Shown here piece by piece: positions 36,541-48,277 of a DNA stretch of 64,000 nucleotides. The stretch comes from Ectorhizobium quercum (GTDB taxonomy: Bacteria; Pseudomonadota; Alphaproteobacteria; Rhizobiales; Rhizobiaceae), in assembly GCF_026552795.1 (NCBI RefSeq), contig NZ_JANFPI010000003.1, positions 372,001 through 436,000 on the forward strand. The letters run 5' to 3'. Below the pieces are notes generated by a model. That model saw only the letters and a program-made list of their open reading frames with translations, was not told the origin of the DNA and made no database searches. Position 1 is the stretch's first letter. Each line of letters starts with the position of its first letter. The position numbers and the translations under genes were made by a program.

Positions 36541-36590
36541 GGGCAGTGGATCGCTCCACCGGACTTTGCCGCCTTTCTGCTATGCGCCGC

Positions 36591-38519
36591 TCAGGTTCCG
36601 GCGGATTCATTGACCCTGAGATGGGAGGGGAAGAAGCGATCGAGCGCGTATCCCTTGCCGAACATCAGGTCGTATTGAAGCAGGCGCAGGTTTCGGATGG
36701 TTTCGTCCTCGCCGCCGCGGTTCCAGTCGACGACGGGCGTGCCGTCGCGCCGCAGCAGCATGTGCCGGTCGATGACGGCGTATTTCTCGTGCGCGCGGCC
36801 GAGAACGCCCGTGTAGTAGGGATGCTCGAAGCCCGCCATTTTCAGGGTGAAGAACGGAAGGAAGGACGGGCTGACGACGCCCGCGCGCCTGATGCCCGCC
36901 CGCGAAGACCAGATCATCAGCGGCGTTTCGCGGCCCTTGCGCAGCGTCTCGGGTTCGGCATTCCGGCTGGGCACGGGAGCCGGCAGCATGCCGGACTGCA
37001 CATAGGCGGCGCCGAGCGGCGGCAGATGGTCGCCGAAGAAGACGATGATCGTCTCGCGCTTGCGGCGCTTGGCCCAGTCCATCAGCTTGCGCAGGCTGTC
37101 GTCGGCTTCGCGCACGCCTTGCGCATAGGTCGAGACGGCGGCGTGGGCCGCCGCCGACAACGGGCCATCGACCGAAATCGTGTTCTGCCGGTAGCGGTTG
37201 GGCTCGTAGGGGCCGTGCCCCTGAAGCGTGACCGCGAACATGAAGAACGGCCGTTCCTCCTGACCGTCGGCCTGACGCATCATTTCTTCCGTGAAGTCCT
37301 CGTCGGCGGCGAACATGCCGCGCTTGGAGAAGGCGGGAAGGTTTTCCTGCGAGAGGAAGGCTTCGAACCCCATATGGTTGTAAACCGCGTCGCGGTTCCA
37401 GAACCAGCCCTGGAACGGGTGGAGCGCCAGCGTCGTATAGCCTTCTCCCCGGAAGAAGGTCGCCAGCGAGGGCAGGGAGCCGCGAATATATTGCTGGTAG
37501 GGAATGGAGCCGGCCGGCAGGAAGGCGTTGGAAAAACCCGTCAGCGCCTCGAACTCGACATTCGAGGTCATGCCGCCGAATTCGGGCGAGAAGACGTTGC
37601 CGGACTGATGGCGGCGCATCCATGCCAGCGGATCGGGCGTCAGGGCGACCGTGCCGAGGCGGGTCGGGTCCCACAGCGATTCGCTCATGATCATGATGAC
37701 GTCCGGCTTGCCGCTGCTCCTGCCGGCGATGGCCGGCATGCGGGCGGGAATGGCGTCGATGGCTTCGGCGCCATAGCCGGCGGGCGATCCGATGGACGCC
37801 ATCGGCAGGTTCAGCGTGAAGGCCAGCAGGAAGCCGTTATGACGGTAGTTTTCCGCCTGGTCCCAGATGATCGGGATGATGCCGAGGCGGTCGCGGGTTC
37901 GCGAGATTTCGCGATAGTCCATGATCGCGGCGAAGCCGGCAAGCAGCGGCAGCGCGATCGCGACGCGGACCATGCGCGAGCGGAAGCCGAGGACCGGCAG
38001 GCGCGGGCGCACCCTGATCCATGCGAAGGCGAGGGCAGCGACCAGTGCGACAATGCCCGCGGCGGTGCCGGCGGCGGCCACCGGGCGGGACTCGACCATC
38101 GCCGGCAGCAGTTCGAAGATCTGGCGGGCGCCGAAGGGCAGGTCGGAGGGATAGAGCGGATCGGAGAGATAGATGCGCTTCTGGCCCGAAACGAAGGCGA
38201 GGACGAGCAGCGGCGGAAGAACGGTGAGCAGGGACAGGAAAAGCCGCCCGAACAGCGCATCCGCAAGCAGCAGCAGCAGGAAGACGACCATGACCGCGGT
38301 CGGTCCCGGCCGGTGCGATGCGGTGAAGAAGGTGGTGATATCTCCAACGCCGAGACGGGCGGCGACTTCCATAGCCAGAACGGCCGCGAATGCGATCATC
38401 AGCGGCATGCCATAAGGGAAGGCAAGCCGGCCGGCGAGGGCATAGACGGCCCGCCGCGCCCTTGTCAGCATGACCGGACGTCCGACGGCGACCACTGTCG
38501 CAAATCTGGATTCAGACAT
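36591..38519 (-). CDS. LTA-synthase/OpgB-type sulfatase-fold transferase
   Basis: 642-residue inner-membrane protein. About five N-terminal helices (PLMIAFAAVLAMEVAARLG, VMVVFLLLLLADALFG and others, to residue about 180) precede a periplasmic catalytic domain of the alkaline-phosphatase/sulfatase fold. That domain has VIMIMSESLWDPTRLG (metal-binding Glu), GGMTSNVEFEALTG with the likely nucleophilic Thr, and HGPYEPNRY. Relatives transfer phosphoglycerol from phosphatidylglycerol to polymers. In Gram-negative rhizobia the expected acceptor is periplasmic cyclic glucan. Start ATG 38519 with GGAG before it. A PhoB-box-like repeat lies 42-60 bases upstream. Acceptor and donor are inferred. Confidence 0.85.
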   Translation of the reverse strand: MSESRFATVVAVGRPVMLTRARRAVYALAGRLAFPYGMPLMIAFAAVLAMEVAARLGVGDITTFFTASHRPGPTAVMVVFLLLLLADALFGRLFLSLLTVLPPLLVLAFVSGQKRIYLSDPLYPSDLPFGARQIFELLPAMVESRPVAAAGTAAGIVALVAALAFAWIRVRPRLPVLGFRSRMVRVAIALPLLAGFAAIMDYREISRTRDRLGIIPIIWDQAENYRHNGFLLAFTLNLPMASIGSPAGYGAEAIDAIPARMPAIAGRSSGKPDVIMIMSESLWDPTRLGTVALTPDPLAWMRRHQSGNVFSPEFGGMTSNVEFEALTGFSNAFLPAGSIPYQQYIRGSLPSLATFFRGEGYTTLALHPFQGWFWNRDAVYNHMGFEAFLSQENLPAFSKRGMFAADEDFTEEMMRQADGQEERPFFMFAVTLQGHGPYEPNRYRQNTISVDGPLSAAAHAAVSTYAQGVREADDSLRKLMDWAKRRKRETIIVFFGDHLPPLGAAYVQSGMLPAPVPSRNAEPETLRKGRETPLMIWSSRAGIRRAGVVSPSFLPFFTLKMAGFEHPYYTGVLGRAHEKYAVIDRHMLLRRDGTPVVDWNRGGEDETIRNLRLLQYDLMFGKGYALDRFFPSHLRVNESAGT

Positions 38520-38560
38520 TGGGAGACTCCGGCGCTGCATGATGAATCAAATTTTCAGGA

Positions 38561-38578
38561 CTGTCACATAACTGTCAT
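38561..38578 (+). promoter_or_regulatory. PhoB-box-like direct repeat
   Basis: CTGTCAC-ATAA-CTGTCAT is the PhoB arrangement of two 7-base repeats with a 4-base AT spacer, only one base off the consensus. It lies in the divergent region between the sulfatase-fold gene (minus) and nadE (plus). The reading direction points toward nadE, but it also sits in the promoter zone of the sulfatase-fold gene, so it may activate one or repress the other. Confidence 0.65.
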
Positions 38579-38706
38579 GAACCGTAAATGAACCCTTTTG
38601 TCGTCACACTTTTTCGCTATCTCGACAGGAATCTGAGAGGGGCCGTCCGCCGGTTCTTTCCCGCGAGGCCGTTGCGGAGATACCGGGCTCGCGCTAAACG
38701 AATGGC

Positions 38707-40386
38707 ATGAGCACCGATCACACCATTCCCCAGACGCTGCGGATCGCGATCGCGCAGCACAATCCAACGGTTGGCGACATTGCCGGCAACCTCGCAAAGG
38801 CTCGCGAGATCAGGGCGGACGCCGCCCGGCAGGGGGCCGATCTCGTGCTGTTCACCGAGCTGTTCGTTTCCGGCTATCCGCCGGAGGATCTGGTCTGCAA
38901 GCCGTCCTTTCTGGCCGCCTGCCTCAGGGCTGTGGAAAGCTTCGCGGAGGATACGGCCGACGGAGGGCCGGGCGTCCTCATCGGCTTCCCGCGCCAGGGC
39001 GATGCCGGCCGTCATAATTCCGTCGCGGTGCTCGACGGCGGCAGGATTGTCGCGGTCCGCGACAAGGTCGACCTGCCGAACTACGGCGAGTTCGACGAGA
39101 AGCGCGTCTTCACCGAAGGGACGATTTCCGGTCCTTATAATTTCCGTGGCGTCCGGATCGGCATTCCGATCTGCGAGGAAATCTGGAACGATCTCGGCGT
39201 CTGCGAGACGCTTGCAGAGGCGGGTGCCGAAATCCTGCTGGTGCCGAATGGTTCGCCCTACTATCGCGGCAAGCTCGACGTCCGCTATCAGGTGGCGCTG
39301 AAGCAGGTGATCGAGAGCGGCCTGCCGCTCGTTTTCGCCAACCAGGTCGGCGGACAGGACGAACTCGTGTTCGACGGGGCGAGCTTCGGTTTCAATGCCG
39401 ACAGGTCTCTGGCCTTCCAGATGGGCCAGTTCGAAGCAGAGCTTTACGTTACGGAATGGAGCCGCCGCGCCGATGGCTGGCGCTGCGAGCCGGGCCTCAT
39501 GTCACGCATTCCGGAAGGTGAAGAAGCCGATTACCGCGCCTGCATGCTCGGTTTCCGCGACTACGTGAACAAGAACGGCTTCCGCAACGTCGTGCTCGGC
39601 CTCTCCGGCGGCATCGACTCGGCCCTCTGCGCGGCGCTCGCGGTCGATGCGCTGGGCGCGGAACGGGTGCGCACGGTGATGCTGCCCTATCGCTATACGT
39701 CGGATGAATCGCTGAAGGACGCCGAGGACTGCGCCAACGCGCTCGGCTGCCATTACGACGTGGTGCCGATCTCCGAGCCGGTGGAGGGGTTTTTGTCCGC
39801 GCTGGCCGACCTTTTCGAGGGCACGGACGAGGGCATCACCGAGGAGAACCTGCAAAGCCGCGCGCGCGGCACCATTCTCATGGCGATCTCCAACAAGTTC
39901 GGCTCGATGGTGGTGACGACGGGAAACAAGTCGGAAATGTCGGTCGGCTATGCGACGCTCTACGGCGACATGAACGGCGGCTTCAATCCGATCAAGGACC
40001 TCTACAAGATGCAGGTCTATGCGCTTTCGGCCTGGCGCAACAAGCATGTGCCGCCGGGAGTGCTCGGCCCCTCCGGCGAGGTCATCCCGCACAACATCAT
40101 CTCGAAGGCGCCGTCAGCCGAGTTGCGGCCGAACCAGACGGACCAGGATTCGCTGCCGCCCTATCCTGCGCTGGACGACATTCTGGAATGCCTGGTGGAA
40201 GGCGAGATGTCGGTGGAGGATGTCGTTGCGCGCGGTCACGATATCGTGACGGTCCACCGCATCGAGCATCTGCTTTACCTTGCGGAATACAAGCGCCGCC
40301 AGTCGGCCCCGGGCGTGAAGATCACGAAGAAGAATTTCGGCCGCGACCGGCGCTACCCGATCACGAACCGCTTCCGGGATCGCTGA
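38707..40386 (+). CDS. nadE: glutamine-dependent NAD+ synthetase
   Basis: 559-residue two-domain enzyme making NAD+ from nicotinate adenine dinucleotide, ATP and glutamine. The N-terminal nitrilase-like glutaminase shows its triad: Glu in LFTELFVSGYPPEDL, Lys in VRDKVDLPNYGEFDEKR and Cys in IGIPICEEIWND. The synthetase domain begins around residue 285 with the PP-loop LGLSGGIDSALCAALA, and contains TGNKSEMSVGYATLYGDMNG. Full length. ATG 38707 is about 130 bp downstream of a PhoB-like box. It ends upstream of the cobalamin riboswitch. Confidence 0.96.
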   Translation: MSTDHTIPQTLRIAIAQHNPTVGDIAGNLAKAREIRADAARQGADLVLFTELFVSGYPPEDLVCKPSFLAACLRAVESFAEDTADGGPGVLIGFPRQGDAGRHNSVAVLDGGRIVAVRDKVDLPNYGEFDEKRVFTEGTISGPYNFRGVRIGIPICEEIWNDLGVCETLAEAGAEILLVPNGSPYYRGKLDVRYQVALKQVIESGLPLVFANQVGGQDELVFDGASFGFNADRSLAFQMGQFEAELYVTEWSRRADGWRCEPGLMSRIPEGEEADYRACMLGFRDYVNKNGFRNVVLGLSGGIDSALCAALAVDALGAERVRTVMLPYRYTSDESLKDAEDCANALGCHYDVVPISEPVEGFLSALADLFEGTDEGITEENLQSRARGTILMAISNKFGSMVVTTGNKSEMSVGYATLYGDMNGGFNPIKDLYKMQVYALSAWRNKHVPPGVLGPSGEVIPHNIISKAPSAELRPNQTDQDSLPPYPALDDILECLVEGEMSVEDVVARGHDIVTVHRIEHLLYLAEYKRRQSAPGVKITKKNFGRDRRYPITNRFRDR

Positions 40387-40429
40387 TCGGCCGTCCCTTG
40401 CGGATCGCGCGCGAATATGCCCATATCCG

Positions 40430-40620
40430 CGCGTCAGGTGCCCGCTTGCGAGCGGGAGAATCGGGAATCCGGTGCAAACCCGGAACGTGCCCAACGCTGT
40501 AAGGGTTGATGTTCGCCGCACGGATTCGTCCGTGACCGCCACTGGCCGCAGGCCGGGAAGGCTGCGGCGAGCAGAAGACGCCCCAGTCAGAAGACCGGCC
40601 TGGCGAGATGGACCGGACCC
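40430..40620 (+). promoter_or_regulatory. cobalamin riboswitch before bluB
   Basis: Characteristic blocks of the adenosylcobalamin aptamer are present in order: a stem with GAATCCGGTGCAAACCCGG (about 40467-40484), the AACGCTGTAAG stretch, and the B12 box region GACCGCCACTGGCCG (about 40534-40548), then AGTCAGAAGACCGGCC (40585-40600). Ends are approximate. It precedes bluB by about 40 bases and should lower bluB expression when B12 is abundant. Confidence 0.9.
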
Positions 40621-40656
40621 GCGCGGACGGCGGGAGGTCGTGCATTGTGGGGATAG

Positions 40657-41367
<711 letters not shown>

Positions 41368-41388
41368 GCGGACAGGATCAGGCTACGT

Positions 41389-42438
41389 TCACTGCCCGTC
41401 TGCCGGCGCGTTGCCGGGCTGGAGGCCGCTAGGTGCGTTTGGCAGGAATTGCGGGCCGACGACGCGGACCCTGCTGTTGGCGGGATCGTAGGGGCGCTCG
41501 GGCACCGTTGCCTGGGACGCAGCGGTGACGGGCGTGGCGGCCGGCTCCTTCGGCTTCGTTTCGATGATCGGGCGCAGGCCCGCTTCGATCTTCGGGTGTT
41601 CGGACGAATCTCTGTCCGCATCGATGGTCGAGAAGCCGGCGCTATCGGATCCGCAGCCGCAGATCGGCTTTTCGCCGGGCATGCGGTTGCGATAGGCGAA
41701 GGCGCTCGGCAGGGCGCGATAGGGCTCTCCCGTGGTGGCCGAGACCATGTCGGAACTCTCGCTGCCGGTCAGGGAATGGTAATAGAGCCGGGTTTCCGCC
41801 GCCGGGCACATGCGGTTGCAGATCGCGGAATCCCGCTGGAAATCCGCCGTCGAGGCATTGGACGAGATCGGGAAGAAGGCACCGTCGCAGGTGCGGACGC
41901 ACATGGTGCGCAGGTCGCCGGCCGTGCCGCCGCCGGGCGAGGGAATGCGGGTGAAGAATTCGCTTTCCTCTTTTTCTTTTTCGACCGGTTGCGGCGTGAC
42001 GAAGGATGCGTCCCGCACGAAGCCGTCGCAATCGTTGTCGCGCAACGCGGCGAGGATGCGCCGGCGCTCCTGCGAGCCGCTGGTGAGGTTGCCCTGAAGC
42101 GCCTGCCGCTGGCTTTCGAGGGCGCGGCGGTTTTCCTCCATGTCGGCCAGCGACGCCTGGAGTTGGTTGCAGGCCGCCTTGTTGTTGCCGCCGAAAAAGA
42201 CGATGGAGCCGCTGGAACAGCCGTAGCGCTGAAGATCGCCGCGCACCTTGCGGATGTTCATGGTCTGGCGGGTGAGCGCGTTGGAAAACCTGCGGATTTC
42301 TGCCGTGTTGCCGGTGACGCTGCGGACCTGGTTCAACTGGTTGCGCAGGATCTCGCACTGGCTGGCGCTGACGGCCGCCGGCGCGAGCACGCAAAAGACA
42401 GGCAAGAGCAGGGCGGCAATCAGCGGCTTTGTACGCAT
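41389..42438 (-). CDS. DUF2865 domain-containing secreted protein
   Basis: 349-residue exported protein of unknown function, a family typical of Hyphomicrobiales. A signal peptide ends near AAVSASQ (residue 26). Cysteines are numerous and regularly placed: the mature protein starts QCEILRNQL, then GCSSGS, and the family core has TMCVRTCDGAFFPIS, CNRMCP and ICGCGSD. A coiled-coil segment covers about residues 75-115. The C-terminal 60 residues are Pro/Ala-rich. The start ATG has only a weak ribosome site. Probably periplasmic or envelope-associated with several disulfides. Confidence 0.85.
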   Translation of the reverse strand: MRTKPLIAALLLPVFCVLAPAAVSASQCEILRNQLNQVRSVTGNTAEIRRFSNALTRQTMNIRKVRGDLQRYGCSSGSIVFFGGNNKAACNQLQASLADMEENRRALESQRQALQGNLTSGSQERRRILAALRDNDCDGFVRDASFVTPQPVEKEKEESEFFTRIPSPGGGTAGDLRTMCVRTCDGAFFPISSNASTADFQRDSAICNRMCPAAETRLYYHSLTGSESSDMVSATTGEPYRALPSAFAYRNRMPGEKPICGCGSDSAGFSTIDADRDSSEHPKIEAGLRPIIETKPKEPAATPVTAASQATVPERPYDPANSRVRVVGPQFLPNAPSGLQPGNAPADGQ

Positions 42439-42515
42439 GGGTCGTATCCGATGAATGTTTCCCGGTGCGCTCCAACGCCTGGCGCAACCTCGACTGGCAG
42501 CGAATGATAAAGAAA

Positions 42516-42545
42516 CGGACGGCATGTGCCAAGCACAGCCGTCCG
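42516..42545 (-). terminator. terminator of the malic enzyme gene
   Basis: CGGACGGC and GCCGTCCG plus inner TGTG/CACA form a 12-bp hairpin with one bulge; on the minus strand it is followed by the T-rich TTTCTTTATC. Placed 42 bases after the malic enzyme stop. Confidence 0.85.
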
Positions 42546-42587
42546 CTATCGTTAATATCCGCGGGTTTCCCACGCCGGCTTTCGGGG

Positions 42588-44903
<2,316 letters not shown>

Positions 44904-45090
44904 TTCCAGCTTACCTCCGGACCTGTTCGACGTTCGTATGAATTCATCCGGCTCTGCATACAGCAACGGATTGAATTGAAAAGTGGGAAAGTTGGGAAAC
45001 CGCTCGCCGCCGTCCGTCCGGGGGCTGTCATCATGCTGAAACAGGACTCTGTTGAAAGGAGCGTGGCACGACGAGACAGGGATTTGAAAC

Positions 45091-45933
45091 ATGAAGTCGC
45101 CCGATAACGCTCACTCCGGACCCAGGCAATTCAGGACGCTTTTCATTTCGGATGTGCATCTTGGTTCCAAGGCTGCCCAGACGGATCTGCTCCTCGACTT
45201 TCTCAGGCATCACGAAGCCGAAACGATCGTTCTGGTCGGCGATATCGTCGACGGCTGGAGGCTGAAGCGGAACTGGCATTGGCCGCAAGGCTGCAACGAC
45301 GTGGTGCAGAAGCTTCTGCGCAAGGCGCGCAAGGGCACGCGGATCGTCTATATTCCCGGCAACCACGATGAGTTCCTGCGCGATTTTCCGGGCACGCATT
45401 TCGGCGGCATCGAGGTCGCCGACCGCATCGTTCACGAGATGGCCGACGGCCGGAAATATCTGGTTCTGCACGGCGACGAGTTCGATGTGGTCGTCCGCAA
45501 TGCGCGGCTCATCGCCTATCTCGGCGACTGGGCCTATGACGCGGCGATCGCGGTCAATGTCGTGCTGTCCGTCATCCGCCGCCACCTCGGCCTGCCTTAC
45601 TGGTCGTTCTCGGCCTGGGCGAAGCTCAAGGTCAAGAAGGCCGTCAACTTCATCGGCGAATTCCAGCGCGTCGTGGCCGAGGAAGCGCGCCGCAACGGCG
45701 TGGACGGCGTGATCTGCGGCCATATCCATCACGCCGTCATGGAGCAGATGGACGGCATCCATTACGTCAACACGGGCGACTGGGTGGAAAGCTGCACGGC
45801 AATTGCCGAGCATGCGGACGGCCGTCTGGAACTGATCACCTGGCTTGCGCCGGCGGCCGGGGAAGAGGACAAGCCGGGCGAGGATGGCAGCGTCGTGGCG
45901 TTCGAGCGCAAGGCGGATATGCAGGCGGCCTGA
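45091..45933 (+). CDS. UDP-2,3-diacylglucosamine diphosphatase-like metallophosphoesterase
   Basis: 280-residue calcineurin-type phosphoesterase. The metal-binding motifs are all present: FISDVHLGSK (residues 14-23), VGDIVDGW, GNHDEFLRDFPG, LHGDEFD and GHIHHAV. In rhizobia this family is annotated as hydrolysing UDP-2,3-diacylglucosamine to lipid X in lipid A synthesis, or a related envelope substrate; it is distinct from enteric LpxH. No signal peptide; possibly peripheral on the inner membrane. Divergent from the malic enzyme gene. Confidence 0.85.
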   Translation: MKSPDNAHSGPRQFRTLFISDVHLGSKAAQTDLLLDFLRHHEAETIVLVGDIVDGWRLKRNWHWPQGCNDVVQKLLRKARKGTRIVYIPGNHDEFLRDFPGTHFGGIEVADRIVHEMADGRKYLVLHGDEFDVVVRNARLIAYLGDWAYDAAIAVNVVLSVIRRHLGLPYWSFSAWAKLKVKKAVNFIGEFQRVVAEEARRNGVDGVICGHIHHAVMEQMDGIHYVNTGDWVESCTAIAEHADGRLELITWLAPAAGEEDKPGEDGSVVAFERKADMQAA

Positions 45934-45994
45934 GCGCTTCGCCGCAGGGTGCGCGCGATGAGGCGGGCCTTCCGCAAAGCCTGCGCGGATTGCC

Positions 45995-46978
45995 TCAGCC
46001 CCAGAGCGCCTGCTCCGGCGGGAGGACGAGCGACCCCTCGTACACCAGCCCCGGCACCCGGTCGCGGGCGAGGAGAAGCGGGCCGTCGAGGTCGACGAAC
46101 TCCGCATCCTGCGCCAGCAGCAGGGCGGGCGCCATGCCCAGCGAGGAGCCGACCATGCAGCCGATCATGATCTTGAAGCCGAGCGCCTGTGCGTCGCGCT
46201 TCAGGGTGAGCGCTTCGGTCAGGCCGCCGGTCTTGTCGAGCTTGATGTTGATGGCGTCATAGCGGTCGCGTAGCGCCGCGAGATCGCCGCCGGTATGGAC
46301 GCTTTCGTCGGCGCAGATCGTCACCAGCCGTTCGATGTCCCGAAGGGCGGCATCGCGGCCCGCCGGCAGCGGCTGTTCGACAAGCGCCACGCCGCATTCG
46401 GACGAAACGGCGATATGATGGGCAAGGCGGTCTTCCGGCCAGCCCTCGTTGGCGTCCAGAATGACGGTGCTGCGCGGTGCGGCGGCGCATACGGCGCGAA
46501 TGCGCGACTCGTCGTCGCCCGTGCCGACCTTGACCTTGAGAAGCGGGCGATGGGCGTTTTCCGCAGCCTTTGCCGCCATGACGTCCGGCTCGCCCAGCGA
46601 AATCGTATAGGCCGTGACCAGCGGTTTCGCCGGCGCGGCGAGGATGCGGGCAGCGGCGGGCACATCCGAAAGCCCGGCTTCCAGATCCCACAGCGCGCAG
46701 TCGATCGCATTGCGGGCGGCTCCCGGTTTCATGGCCGTCAGAAGCTCCTGCCGGGTCAGTCCTGCCGCGATGGCCGGTGCGGCGGCGTGGATATCGGCCA
46801 GCACGCCGTCCAGCGTTTCTCCGTAGCGGGCATAGGGCACGCATTCGCCCCGGCCTTCGACATTTCCCTCGGCGATGACGCAGGTGATCACATGGGCTTG
46901 CGTCTTGGTGCCGCGCGAAATGGTGAAGCCCCCTGAAATGGGAAATGTTTCGATTGTGGCTTCCAGGCGACGGGACAT
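45995..46978 (-). CDS. dipeptide epimerase / N-acetyl-D-glutamate racemase (DgcA-like)
   Basis: 327-residue enolase-superfamily protein of the muconate-lactonising group. Catalytic lysines and metal ligands are visible: LLKVKVG (Lys-x-Lys), ILDANEGW, VEQPLPAG, ICADESV and NIKLDKTGG. L-Ala-D/L-Glu epimerases and DgcA are the nearest known functions. DgcA acts with DgcN in D-glutamate turnover, but no dgcN is adjacent here. AAAGGA precedes ATG 46978; the longer upstream frame has no support. Confidence 0.85.
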   Translation of the reverse strand: MSRRLEATIETFPISGGFTISRGTKTQAHVITCVIAEGNVEGRGECVPYARYGETLDGVLADIHAAAPAIAAGLTRQELLTAMKPGAARNAIDCALWDLEAGLSDVPAAARILAAPAKPLVTAYTISLGEPDVMAAKAAENAHRPLLKVKVGTGDDESRIRAVCAAAPRSTVILDANEGWPEDRLAHHIAVSSECGVALVEQPLPAGRDAALRDIERLVTICADESVHTGGDLAALRDRYDAINIKLDKTGGLTEALTLKRDAQALGFKIMIGCMVGSSLGMAPALLLAQDAEFVDLDGPLLLARDRVPGLVYEGSLVLPPEQALWG

Positions 46979-47074
46979 GAAGATCCTTTCGGAAAATGCT
47001 GTTAAACCCGGGTATTGCCCTGTTTTACTCGTTCGCGCGATGGCAGAGTGACTGTCCATGCGAATCGAATCGGG

Positions 47075-48268
47075 ATGTTGCCGCAAGCCTTGAAAGATGC
47101 AAGCGAATTGAAGGCCGAAGAGAAGGATGAACTGCGTCCCGCCGTCATGTCGACGGAAAAGGCGGGCGACGGTTCCCTGCGCCTTGTCTGTTCTGGCGAA
47201 TGGCGCAACGGCACCGTGACCCCCGTTCTGGAGGCCGTGCAGTCCTTCTGTTCGAAGCCGGGAACGAAGGCGGCGGAAATCGACATCGCCGGGATTTCGT
47301 CATGCGACACGACCGGGGCGTGGCTTATCCGGCGCATGATGATCGAGGCGATGCGGCAGGGCGCTGCCGTGCGGCTGGAAGGCGGCAGGCAAACCATTCA
47401 GGATCTCATTCTCGCCTTGCCGGACGCGATTCCCGGTCCTCCGTCCTCGACGGGGCCGAAAGGCACGCTTTTCGAGCGCATGTTCGCGCCGCTCGGCGTC
47501 GTCATGGTCGATCTGTGGAAAGACGTGCTGGCTGCGCTCTCCATTCTCGGCTCCGCCGTGCGCGGGGCGCAATTGAAGCTCGGCCGCTCATCGGGGGTCT
47601 CTCCCGCCGCGATCATCAACCAGATCGATCATATGGGCGTGCGCGCCGTGCCCATCATCGTGCTGATGTCCTTCCTGATCGGCGCGATCATCGCCCAGCA
47701 GGGCGCTTTCCAGCTCCGCTATTTCGGAGCCGAGGTCTTCGTCGTCGATCTGGTCGGCATTCTGCAACTGCGTGAAATCGGCGTGTTGCTGACGGCGATC
47801 ATGATCGCCGGCCGTTCCGGCAGCGCGATCACCGCCGAAATCGGTTCGATGAAGATGCGCGAGGAGGTCGACGCGCTGAAGGTGATCGGCCTCAATCCCA
47901 TCGGCGTGCTGGTCTTTCCCCGGCTGGTGGCGCTGACGGTGGCGCTTCCGCTTCTGACCATCATCGCCAATTTCGCCGCCCTGGCCGGGGCTGCTGTCGT
48001 TGCATGGCTTTATTCCGGCATCACCTTCGAGGTCTTCCAGTCGCGTCTCAACGAAGCCATCGAAATGTCCACCATCGCCTCGGGGATGATCAAGGCGCCG
48101 TTCATGGCGCTCGTCATTGGCATCGTGGCGGCGGTCGAGGGCATGAAAGTCGGCGGCAGCGCGGAATCGCTCGGCCGTCAGGTGACGGCATCCGTCGTCA
48201 AGTCCATCTTCGTCGTCATCCTCATGGACGGGCTGTTCGCCATGTTCTATGCGGCCATCGATTTCTGA
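47075..48268 (+). CDS. MlaE-type lipid ABC transporter permease with STAS-like N-terminus
   Basis: 397-residue inner-membrane permease that moves phospholipids between the inner and outer membranes together with MlaF and MlaD. The first 120 residues form a STAS-like soluble domain (VCSGEWRNGTVTPVL, EIDIAGISSCDTTGAWLI), seen in many alphaproteobacterial homologues. The MlaE core has VSPAAIINQIDHMGVRAVPI, FLIGAIIAQQGAFQL, REIGVLLTAIMIAGRSGSA, EEVDALKVIGLNPIGVLVFPR and a final FVVILMDGLFAMFY. The start is uncertain: I use ATG 47075; ATG 47147 is possible. First gene of a four-gene operon. Confidence 0.9.
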   Translation: MLPQALKDASELKAEEKDELRPAVMSTEKAGDGSLRLVCSGEWRNGTVTPVLEAVQSFCSKPGTKAAEIDIAGISSCDTTGAWLIRRMMIEAMRQGAAVRLEGGRQTIQDLILALPDAIPGPPSSTGPKGTLFERMFAPLGVVMVDLWKDVLAALSILGSAVRGAQLKLGRSSGVSPAAIINQIDHMGVRAVPIIVLMSFLIGAIIAQQGAFQLRYFGAEVFVVDLVGILQLREIGVLLTAIMIAGRSGSAITAEIGSMKMREEVDALKVIGLNPIGVLVFPRLVALTVALPLLTIIANFAALAGAAVVAWLYSGITFEVFQSRLNEAIEMSTIASGMIKAPFMALVIGIVAAVEGMKVGGSAESLGRQVTASVVKSIFVVILMDGLFAMFYAAIDF

Positions 48269-48277
48269 GGGTACGGG

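Noticed and set aside
36474..38591. A 705-codon antisense frame over the sulfatase-fold gene
   Set aside because: Shadow of a well-conserved gene; composition typical of antisense GC-rich frames.
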